From: Oreocharis arfaki
Lineage: Eukaryota > Chordata > Aves > Passeriformes > Paramythiidae
Reading direction: 5' to 3'
NCBI GenBank assembly: GCA_013398015.1
Contig: VZRR01006572.1
Coordinates: forward strand, 1 to 64,000
Length of the DNA: 64,000 bases
A program made the translations under genes and the position numbers. The notes beneath the pieces were generated by a model. That model made no database searches, had not been told where the DNA came from, and saw nothing but the letters and a program-made list of their open reading frames with translations. Positions 39,333 to 51,300 of the stretch are shown one piece after another; position 1 is the first letter of the stretch, and each line of letters begins with the position of its first letter.

Positions 39333-42300
39333 GTAAGTCTGCTGGTTTGTTTTATTTAGGAAGAACACTGTTACTTAGGCGTTTGAAGAAGGGAAGGTTA
39401 AAGACTGAAGTATTGAGAGCTTATCTTAAACCCAGAGATAACCTTAACGTCCTTCGAAGAACCTTTCTCATATTTAAGGTAATAGCTTTCAATAGACTGT
39501 GATTTGTGTACAGGCTGTGATTTCCAAAGCAATGCAGATGAAGGGACTTTTGGTTAACTGATAAGGTTTAGAAATCTCGTCCACAGAGTTCTTACGGAGA
39601 CTGGCAACCTTCTCACAGATTTTAATCATGCTATAGAACAGTCCAGGTGTGGAAGTTTCATATCATTTCAGCTGTATAAAAGAGCTTCCAAAATCTTATT
39701 AAAAGCTTACCATTTGCCTCTGAGCTTCTCTATAAAATACATAATTTTTAGTAATTTATTACTTCATGAGTTTTAGGGCAGTAGTGGGTACTCATCTTAC
39801 CAGGAACAGAAAACTAGACTCCACAAAGATAAAACTTAGGGAAATAGAAAAAAAAAAACCAGAATAGCTCTATTCAAGGTGACTTTGCCACAGTAATAAA
39901 GAGAGCACATGGGAGTTTCCAAAACAGCTTTCTGTGGCCAAGACTGGTCACAGCCTGATGAAGACAGACTCGTACCAAAGAATCATATGATGTACCTTTA
40001 GACACTTGGCAGGAAAAAAATGCAACAGAAAGTAATCACCCTTCTAAAGGAACATAAAGTTCACTTCCCTGACTGCAAAATGAAAGCTATGATTGTACAC
40101 TCAATTTCAATGAAATGCAGTCTCTTAGATCAATTTGGAAAAGGAAGAAGGAGAATGAATAAGCTCACTCTATTTTAAGCTTTGGTTGATTTTTGCTTGC
40201 AGTAATGGGTTTGGGTTGATTTGTGCATGCAGTAAGAAAAAGTGAAGAATGATGATTCTGATGTCCAACAGAGTTTTGAAGCTGTCCAAACTGTTAATAT
40301 AAATAATAACAAAAGTCTGGGAAGATTGCTTGCCATTCATCTCTCAGATTAAAACAACTACATTTAAAGAAATGCAGGTAGATATTTACCAGTCCACAGC
40401 ATAAAGTTCTTCTTATAGTCAAAGAAGAGATTATCAATGCAGCCAACAGAATCTACTTCTGCTGATAACCTGGAGAGCTGTATCAGCTCTCCATTTACTA
40501 CAGTGGCAGTTTAGACACACAGAACATATGTCTACAATCACTCCGAGAACTGAAATCTATTCCTTATGTCAGCTGGAAAAAAACAACAGTTTCTTCACTC
40601 TATTTGTTCCAGCAGTTGTGATCTATGCGACTTAAAAACTCTACAGAAACTCTTGGTATTGTATTTAATTGTTTAAGTGAAAAAGCCCTGTTGCATATAA
40701 GTATATGCATATGCATATATGCATATGTTGTATATAAGTATACAGACTTCAGAAAAAGGTAACAGCTTCAAAAATCTATAAAAGACACAAAGGACAGAAT
40801 GGCAGAATAATTAAACTATGTTGTCACTTCACTTCTCCCTGCAGATGAGCTCAATAAACGATGTAATCTAAAGTTTCATGAAGGAAAAAAAATCCCATTT
40901 ACTTCTGAATAAGAAGAAAATAGACAGTGTTAAAAACATACGAGCAAAAGGGATTATTTGCACTCTTCACAAAAGAATACTTGCTCATGTTAAGTTTAGA
41001 ATACTTTAAAAACTCTAAATTATAAGTCATGCTACAAGAAAGTTATTTAAGACCATAAAGTAGTTTTCTAATATTTCTGAGATATATAAACCCTCAATAT
41101 TTTTAAGAGCATGCAGCAGATGATCAGGTAACAACAGAGAGATAAAAACCATTTCTAATTAAAATTTATAATAGAAAGATCAATTAGTTTTATTTTTGAG
41201 ACTTACTTTTTTCTAGAGTTCATTCAATTTTAGAATGCAAATTATTTCATCAATAGAGGCAGCAGCCTTCATCATCCCTCCTACAGGCATATCTCTCCTA
41301 CCCACAGTCACTTCCCCTTTCTCGCTATTCAGCTACATACCTTTCACCATTGTAACATTTTTCTACTTATTATAGACAGCTAACAGATTCCCACCATTTA
41401 CCTACCAAATGTATTATTTATAGTGAAAATATGAGAAACATTTGATTTCTACATGATGTTAACACACTTGTCTCTGCACATGTAGGATGCTGTAATACTG
41501 AACTTGCACCATGAGTATACAGTGCACCAAACACACAGACCCTTACCTCCAAAGTAAATTTCACACATTGTCTTTTGTTTCAATTTGAAATATTCAGCAA
41601 GTGTATTTGTGCTGTAGTACTGTGATGTTTGTTCAGTAGTGCCATCATGTCTTCACATTAAGAGGTAATAAATTTACCCTATTCTGCATTCTGTGGCTTA
41701 GGGCCACACCACAAAAAATGGCCTAGGTTAAAAACACTATAAATATGCTAAAACAAACATGCGGAAAACAAAAATCAAACCCATCAAAGTAGCCTATAAA
41801 TAGAAGCAAAAAGATCTTTTAATTTCAAAGTGGTTTTGGTATCTCTAGAAAGGAAACCATAAAGTCAGCACTGAAGAACCACAAGAAAAGCTGTAGATTA
41901 GTGCTTTACATCTGCTTGATAATCACAGAGCAAGTGTAAAAGCGAGACGAAAAGAAAAAACAAGACTGCTAACAGACTAATGACACCACTGTGTCCTCTC
42001 AATTCAGGGCCATATAGACAGGAGGAGAAGTTTTCAGCTTCATTTAGAAATCCTTTTGGGCTTGGTTGAATTACTATGATTTCCATGGGGCTACCTCACA
42101 GGCTGCATGCTACTCGTTTGGCCCTATGGCATCATCTGCTTCAAGGGAATGAGGTTCCCAGAGCAACCTTGCTGACAGTTTTTGAAGTAGAATGTAGGGG
42201 TGCGGGGGTGTGGAGATGTTTAAATAAAGTGCTTTGTTCTTCTCTTGGTTTTTTTGTGTGATAGAAAGACTTCTGCTCTGTAGAAAGGAAGCTAGGTCAC

Positions 42301-45300
42301 AGAAGGACAAGCACGGCAACCCTGGTCCCAACAAAATCACTGAAATAAGTTTACTTAACTTGCCAGAGACAGAGCCTCCCAGCACATGGTGGCTGAAATA
42401 AGCGTTAATTGAGAGAAAACTGTGGCTAGTTGCTTTTTTGGCTATCAAAGTCAGGAGTCAGATAAGTTACCATGAACTTGATGCCAAAAAAATAGGTTAA
42501 CACTTTGTTCAAATTCTCACAATACTCTTTCCTTCTTTCTGATCAGGATCATTTCTATCTTAACTGTATTAATCTTAAACTAGTCTCCCTCTGTGCATTA
42601 ATTCCTTTTAGTCGTACTTTAGTTAATTGTGTTTGTTTGCTGTTCAGTTGTGAGTAAACTCATTATTTAAGGTAATACTTTTCCTATAAGTTGTTTTCCT
42701 GCATGAAATTTTATGAGGAAATACACAATGCAGATGGATGACAACCAAAATGGATGGATGACAGCTGAAATACTGGAATTTTCTTTCCTCGGGATCTTTA
42801 GGACAAAGTCCAGAATCTTGTGTAGGTCTCCAAGAGACCTTGAGAAAAGGGGCAGCTACCATCAATAAAAAGTTTTGGTGAACAGGAATGTCTCAGGCCC
42901 TTGTAATGCTCAGCCATCTACCCCTGCTGAGTCACCAAGTCATGCCACTAGACCAGGAGTCTGACTGTGATAGTTCCCAGGCCATATTTATGCCAGCAGC
43001 AAAGAAATGACTATAATTTAGGACCACCAGTTCAGCCTCTGAGCTGCACTGAATTCTGTCTTGATGTGGACTCTGATTATAGCATTCCTGACTGATATTA
43101 TATGGTATTGGAGCTTGTGGATGATTGTTTTGGCCAAGACCATGAGGTAGGGTTGAATATTTTTTCTTACATACAGTATGCATGCTGGCATTTATTAATT
43201 CAGTTAAAGAAAGACATCTATAAAGAAGGCTGTGTAACTGACAGGGTTATAAACCCAACATTCCTGGGTATAACATTTCTTCCATAGCTTCTGGGAGATG
43301 GATAAGGCTATTTAATGCCTTATAGATAATATTTTTCATGCCTTATATTATGTCATGGTTTATGAAGCCACTCAATCAATCAGAGAACTGAGGAACATTA
43401 ACAAAGTCTTGTGAAACTACTCTCCATCAGCAGGTTTTTGTTTCTATTCATCTTATGATGATGTTAAGAACACTTCAGAATGGTCAATACTTGGGCTGAT
43501 ACTTGGGTTTTAGAGTCTGCTTTAGGTAGTTAACCCCTGAAAACTATTGTGTTTACATGGCATTTACAGAGTGTGACTAAAGGTAGATATCTGGGGTTCA
43601 TATGAAAAGGAATTGAGGAAAGTCGGAATTCAGCTCTGCATCTAATAAAGTAGTATTATCTAATCTCACCATATGCCAAGTATTTTTATGCTCATTGCAG
43701 CAAAAAAGAGAAAAGTAAGAATGAACAGTTTTCACAGCAAATGTAGGTGTGAAATCAAAATATTAGTGATCTTTTAAAAACTTGGTCTTACATAATTAGA
43801 CTAATTTCTGGGAATAACTGCAATTTTATTTACCTCTTAATCTTGCTTACATTTCCCTCTTTCTTCAGTTGTGTTTCTTTTTTTCATATTTGGATTCTCT
43901 TTCTCTTCTTCCTACATGGAAGTATGTACTGAAACTATGACTTTTTCTAAGTGTGTTATGTGATTTGATATGGATGTGATGAATAGACTATATTTGTTGG
44001 ATAAGGAACTGGCTGAGTGGTTGCATCCAGAGAGTAGTGGGCAATGCTTCAAAGTCCAGACGGAGCTCAGTGACAAGTACAGGCCCTGAAGGGTCCTTCT
44101 TGGGATCAGTACTGTTTCATATCTTCATCAGCAACACAGGCAGTGGGATCAAGTGCGCCATCAACAAGTTTTCAGGTGCCACCAAGCTGAGTGGTGCAGT
44201 TCACACAACTGAGGGATGGGACGTCATTTAGAGGGACCCAGTAAAGCTGGAGAAGTGAGCCCATGGGAATCTCATGAGGTTCAACAAGGCCAAGTGTAAG
44301 GTCCTGCACCTGGGTTGGGCAATCCCTGGTATCAATACAGGCTGGGGCAGGAAGCAGTTGAGAGCAGACCTGTGGAAAAGGACATGGATGTCCACTACTC
44401 TTGGATGAAAAGTCAGACGTGAGCTGACAATGTGTGCTCGCAGCCCAGAAAACCAACCATATCCTGGGCTGCATCTAAAGCAAGGGAGGGAAATGGTTCT
44501 CCCCCCTACTCTGCCCTCGTGAGACCTCACCTGAAGTACCGCGTCCAGCTCTGGGGTCCCCAACTCAGGAAGGACATGGACCTGTGGGAGCGAGTCCAGA
44601 GTAGGGCCACAAAGATGATCAGAGGGCTGGAGCATCTCTCCTATGAGGAAAAGCTGAAAGTTGCGACTGTTGAGCCTGGAGAAGGCTTTGGGAAGACTTT
44701 ATTGCCACCTTTCAGTACCTGATAGGAGGCTTACATGAAAGACAGAGAGAAACTTTTTAATAGGGCCTGCAGTGATAGGGCAAAGGGTAATGGTTTTAAA
44801 CTAAAACAGAATAGAATTGGACTAAACATAAGAAATAAATATTTTAAAAGGAGAATGGTGAAATACTGAAAGAGGTTGCCCAGAGAGGTTAGAAATATTC
44901 ATGGCCAGTTTGGACAGGACCCTGAGCAACCTTGAGTGGCAGCCTACTTGCATAGAAGACTCTGAAGTTTATCTCAGAAAGCTACAGTGCTAAACGTAGG
45001 AGTTTGAATTCACAATGTACTAATTCTTTCACTTTAAGTTTCAGTGTAGGCAACCTTGTTGCATACTAAGTAAGGATACACATTGGGGAATAGGCAAAAG
45101 TAACTACTGTACTGAAAATCCTCGCCTTAATAACTGCCAATTTACTTCCTTACAGGTACACCCTTATTTCTGTCAGTGGGAGTGTTGCTGTTCTTTTTCC
45201 TAACTATCACTTCAGATTTCATATAGAAATCTAATTATTATGAATGCCCAAATCATATAACAGTATCCCAATCTATAATTTACAATAGTTTTAATATAGA

Positions 45301-48300
45301 ATTACAACATAATTATGTATTGCAGCAGGAGAAAATGTTAAACTGCTTTGAACAGCAAGAACTGAGTCAAATGCTTGCTTTTGCCTCACGCTAAAAAATT
45401 AGAAAATTTGTCATATGAATTCTTTGATATCATGAAATTTTCTTTTGAATTTGTGGTCTAAATAACTCATTTTCTCCAGTCACCAAGGTTGAGAGCTCAA
45501 ACAGAAAATGTCACAATGACCCAAGTTTCTGGAACAGCTTTGTAGGATTTGCTAGCAGCAGCCATAAATCAGAGAAAGCCAAACCAGAAATGCTAAGGGA
45601 GTATATCTCTGCCCTTTCAAGTGCTCCACTACAGAATCCATTTGGAGTCCAGAATGTGAGCCAGGCAAGATGTGTTCTCTTCTTCAGGCAGCCTGATAGC
45701 AGAAGATTATAATCTTACCTGAGATTTAAGTGTTTCATAGAAATATTTAAGATCTTAACAAAGTTAAAGGATGATTCCTTTTGATGCAAAACAGTCCATG
45801 GGAGTGCAGCAGACAAAACAACTGAAGTGTTATAATGGTGCAAATCAGTGAAATCAAAACAAACCTGAACAAACCTGATGGGGTAGGCACTAAAGACAGT
45901 AGTAAGTAACACTCTGTGTGGTATGGCTGAATATGGCATAAATTACTTGTTCTTTCCTACAGCATGCAGTAAGTCTTACTCTTAGAAGGCAGTCAAATTT
46001 GCATCAATTTTGCATTTACACTATATTAGATCTGTGCAAAAAACCTTTTAATAGATAATGATCAGTTGCTTAATATAAAAATATATTAGAAATTAACCTT
46101 TTAAAAAATTTGGTTTGCAGACATTATGATAGTTTACTCTCATGATCTTTCCTGAATTTAATTCCAGATTTGAAGCTACATCTACAGACTACAGACTATG
46201 GCAACTTCTTGGCTAATGAAACTGGCCCTCTCACTGTTTCCACCATCGATGATAAACTGAAAGCAAAACTACTCACAGAATTTCACTACTTTAGAAACCA
46301 TGCTTTTGAACCACTTGCCACTTTTCTGAATTTTGTCACGTAAGTAATATTGCTACATAGCTTACCACACAGTGGTAAAAAAAACAGTTAAAATAGTGTA
46401 AATGCAACATATTGGAAATTCTATTAAGTTTTAAAACCAGCAAAATTACTTTGATACTATATTTGATATGCTTTCATATGCTACATTTGCATACTTTATT
46501 TTCTAATATAAGTTCTGAAACTGTATGCACATGTGAAGAGCTGTTGTCTTTGCAACTAGTTATTTTAAAGAACAGAAGCAGATTTTTTTTATGTGAACAG
46601 TGACAGAAGAAGTGATAAAGATTGAGAAAAATTTTTAAACACTATTTAAGTCAGAGAACTTGAAAAACTGACATTTTGCGGGGGGTGACTCATGCAAGAC
46701 TAACAATTTCATGATGTACAGGGAAGTGATTTAATTCCTAGGCATGTGGCAAGTTGTAGACCTTTTCTAAAAGAGGGGAAGACAACACATCCTACACCTA
46801 CAATACTTTTTGTATTATTTGAACCAAATAAATAAAACCCAGGAGAACCTTATGTGGCATGTTGCAAGGTATTTAGATCCAAGTAGCTTTTCTTGAGAGT
46901 TCAGCTGCTGTTTGATGCTGGATAAAGAGAAAGCTCTGATCTCAATACCATCATAAATAGATGCAACTTGCAAATGCATGGCTTAAACAACTTTAAGAAC
47001 AGGGATCTGCTTTATAGCAGTATAACACGATGGATTAGCAAAATACCAGCAGGATATTTTACCTAACTATCTACTACCCTTGGTCTTATCCTTTTAATGT
47101 ATTTTAACAAGAACAATTAACTGTTCAACTAACTTTCAAGGAGCATTTTTATTATAACAGTAAAAAAGAAACTATCTTTTTTTTTCAGGTCATATGTAGC
47201 TGACCACTTTTATTTAGGTTAATATATTAATAGGACCTGTAGGCATACAATGTTTACATTTTGTTTCAGGAAATAAAAATGAAAACATGAAGGTTATGGC
47301 AGCTCTTTTCTCACACTCATTGATGTGAATATACACATGTGTATGCACAACCTTTGCACAACAACCTTTGCTGGTTTTTTAAATAGTAGATACACTAGTT
47401 AAAGATATTTCACACAAATCACTGAACTACATTCCACCAGATCCTCCACCCTTCTTCAAAGATTTTGGATGAGAAGATCTTATTTCTAATAATGTAGTCC
47501 TGTATGTTTCTAGCTGCGTTCTTAGTCAAAAATGCAAGCTGAACACTGGCATCCAAGGGAATAATGTCCCCATTTCCAAGTCACTGACAAAACTCTTATC
47601 AGCCTCTTTGACAGTAAAACTAGTATAAAGCTTATAGAAAACTATTCAAAAGAAAACTTTTAGTAATAAAGAAATCTGTAAGAGCCTGTTCTTAGTTCCC
47701 TCATGGGAGGATGTTTAAAGCTGAGTGAGAAGAAAACCCTAAGATTGGACCATCTGTATGAACACTGCAGTTTTAGTGCCGAGACTCCTATGTAATTCTC
47801 TGCCCAGATGGTATATATGAAACAAGAAAATCCCAAACTAGAAAAGTTGCTAGCTCAGGTGATTTGCTTTGGATACCACTCATTGTCACTTGTTATAGTG
47901 AATCTACGTCTCTCATCCGTTATGCTTATTACAGTCATATGTCAGCACCACCTTCTTTAAAAGTGTCCATTTTCCGAGTCAGTCATATGCTTCAAAACTA
48001 GTGCTGGGTTATCTACTTGCTATTTAAAAGCTTCTGTTGATATTTGATGAGGCATTGATACAGAATGAACATACATTCTGATAATACTTTGGTGTTATGG
48101 CTAATTTTCAAAAATTTGGGGGTTGTATTTTTTCAACTGAAAGTTGATTATAAAAATAATTTTACCTTTTCTTTCCAATACAGATACAGCTATATGATTG
48201 ACAATGTAATTCTTTTAATAACTGGCACATTACATCAGCGACCCATAGCTGAACTTGTTCCCAAGTGCCATCCATTGGGGAGCTTTGAGCAAATGGAAGC

Positions 48301-51300
48301 AGTCAGCATTGCCTCAAACCCCACTGAGCTCTTCAATGCAATTTTGGTTGACACACCATTAGGTAAAAGCACTAAGTCATTTCTTATTTTCTTCCCAAAA
48401 TCAATAATGCCGTATGCTTAAGAGCAGCATGTTTCCCACTGGATATGCTGTGTTTTGGTAACACAAAACTTGAACTGTGGATCAAGCACTTCCGAAATGG
48501 CGTTCAGGACATATTCGATTAACATTTATTACCAGCTTCTATATCCACCTCGGGGAGCAGACATAGGAAAAACATGCTACTCAAGAAGTGTAATGTATAT
48601 CTTTTATATCCAAAGTAGTCACTGATTTAAAACATCTAAATTTTTATTTCAACACCTGCATCTTTATTAAAATACAAATCTTCACTAAGGATCAACCAGA
48701 CAGCTACTAATAAATATTAGATGTCGTGGTAGAACCTAGATTCCCTATTGAAATTTGGGCATGGTTCATGTATGAAGAAAAGTCCTATTTTGAAGAACTA
48801 AATATAAGAGAAAAACAGGGTAAAGTTTGGGAATGTCACATTATGAAATTAAGATGAAACTCTGCTCAATGTGATACAGCAGCCAACACAAAACCTAATA
48901 GGCTGTGAAGAGCACTGAGAATAAGATGGAACTGGATGGATTTGAATGCAGATGAAACCATTATGTGCCCTCTTCTTTAATACTGTGAGAGATTTTGAGT
49001 TCTGCTTCTCAAGAAGGTGTGGTAGGTTGGCCCCAGATAGAAAAAAATTCCCACCCATCCACTTGCTCACCCCTTACTCTCAGCACAATGAGGGGGAGAA
49101 AAAAGGTGAAAAAAGAGATTGTGGGTTGAGATCACCCAAAAAGTACTGCTGCAGGCAAACCAGACTAAATTTTGGGGCGAAATCAACTTGATTTTTTACT
49201 GATTAATGTATAACATAATTAATTACTGATCCAGATGTAAGGAAACAAACAGAAAATAACGAAACATTTAGACACTTGAGGAAAACACCTTTCCTCCAGC
49301 CTTTGCTGCTCCTTCACACCAGGCTCCTCTTCTCTGCCCCCACCCCCCTTCCCATAGGTTACACTACATCCCTCCAGAGAGGCAGTGCATGTCACAAGGA
49401 TTAGGGGGAGTTTAGAGTCATAGAATCATAGAACGGTTTGGGTAGGAAGTGAGCTAAAAGCTCATCTAGTTCCAACCCTCTTGCCATGGGCAAGGACCCT
49501 TTCCACTAGACCAGGTTGCTCAGAGGCCCATCCAACTGGGCCTTGGACAATTAAAGGGATGGGACATCCACAGCTTCCCTGAGCAACCCGTTCCAGCATC
49601 TCATCATCTTCACAGTAAAGAATTTCTCCCTAATATCTAATCTGAACTTACCCTCTTTCAGTTTTAAGCCATTAGCCCTGATCCTATCATTACATGCCCT
49701 GGTAAAAAGTCCCAGTCTGGTTTTCAGGTAGGCCCTCTTCAGATACACCTGCTCGACTGAGGGGCTTGGCTGTGCCCTGTGATGGGTCCCAGCTGGAGCT
49801 GGCTGTGTCCAGAACGGCGCAGTCCTGGCTTTCCTCATAGAGCAGCACACTCCTACCAGTGCCTGGGCACTGGCACAACTGTACAGTGAAGTCAGAGAAG
49901 GGACAGAGCAGGACAGCTAAAATGAACAGTGATGCCATGGGTAGAAAGACTAAAAAGGCCAGAATGCTGCTCAGAGTGGACAAAGCTGATGAGAGATGTG
50001 GACATGGTTTACAGAGCCCTGAGAGCAGTGCTATGTTCACAGTGAGTTATGAACTGCTGCTTACCAAATCCTTCAGAGGACCAAACTCCAGCAGAAAACC
50101 AGTTTTAAAAGGTTAACTAAGCCACTGCTTTCACACAGCTGGTAGCAAACTTCTGGATTTCTTTTTGCTAAACTAGTTTGTAAAAGAAGAGAGTTGTATC
50201 AGTTCTTTAAAGTCATGGGACAAATTTATGGGCAATAGATCTATAAGGAGAAACTGAAGGGAACTCCCAGAGCTACACTTTGTGACATCCTTCATTTAAA
50301 ATCTATATGCTGGAAGAGTAGGAAGGGATAAGACCACAAAACATGGCCAGACTCACATCCTCTCTGTAAATACCATCCTCCCTTGAGACAACACTGTCAT
50401 ATAGTACTGCTCTGCCCCATTGGGATAGCTCAGGAACAGTGAGAGGCACACATTATTATGAATATCATATTTTTAAATGGTCCAGCTGCACAAGTGAAAC
50501 TCATCCACTGCCTCCCTGCTCAAAAGCTTGCTCTTTAGTCAGTTCTGAGGAGGACTCGTAAGCACAGATGGTCAAGGTCACAGCATGTGCCCTTCATCAG
50601 CTGCAACCTGTTGCCTTTCCCACACTACATACGCAGAGAAGAAAAGGGAAAATAGGAAAGAGGATTCTCTTTAACAATTACAGAATACCTGCATGATTTC
50701 TGTCAAAAATTATATCTCAGTCACTAGAAAATCTCCATAATAACCAAACTGTACACTTCAGAGAAGATTAGGGCTTTCATTAGCATTCCCATCTGATTTT
50801 CTCTGGAGACATGGACTCTGGCTGCAGCACTGATTGTTTCCCCTCACTGCAGATTCTCATTAAAAACACGGGAATAGGAGGATAAGGGGATGATCAAGTG
50901 GATTTTTCTTCCTCTCTGTTATATCACCCTTCCTTGTACAACAGAACCCTCAGATCCTTGTTCGCACACTGGTGAGCAATAGACAGGAGATGCATTTTAT
51001 CAGCATGCAGATTTATACTGCTGTATTATAAACTCTGCTTTCAGCTGCTTTCTTTCAAGACTGCCTGTCTGAAAATGACCTGGATGAAATGAACATTGAA
51101 ATAATGCGCAACAAACTGTACAAGGCAAGTTTTTGCAACATAATGATAATATTTGGGGTTTATCAAAGTGTCTCAGCAAAGCAGGTCAGTATCATTAACC
51201 CTGTTTTATGGATGGGGAAACAGAAGTATGGTGAAATAAAGCAAGCTGTCTGAGGTCATCTGGTTGATTTCAAGCCCAGGAATGAAACCCAGCTGCTTTC

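Larger units (their letters stand above)
39333..46167 (+). other. ATP6V0D2 intron 1 (phase 1)
   Basis: A GT-AG intron of about 6.8 kb, the longest in the gene. It contains a CR1 copy (about 44,020-44,940), a short imperfect repeat at 40,184-40,238, and a TATGCATA-rich palindromic tract at 40,699-40,742. No coding sequence was recognised in the remainder. Confidence 0.85.
48363..51044 (+). other. ATP6V0D2 intron 3 (phase 1)
   Basis: A 2.68 kb GT-AG intron. Its middle is occupied by an LTR-like sequence split by a CR1 copy (about 49,018-49,880). The rest is unremarkable. Confidence 0.88.

Noticed and set aside
40184..40238. Imperfect 28-bp tandem repeat (ttgatttttgcttgcagtaa type)
   Set aside because: Two diverged copies only. 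It contains TTGCAG acceptor-like words but there is no exon beside them.
44037..44722. Open frames of 96-135 codons in intron 1
   Set aside because: They lie wholly within the intron 1 CR1 copy and carry CR1 words such as [11 protein letters not shown].
48065..48421. 118-codon open frame read as a free-standing protein
   Set aside because: It is exon 3 of ATP6V0D2 read through its acceptor and donor into flanking intron sequence. The gene structure explains it.
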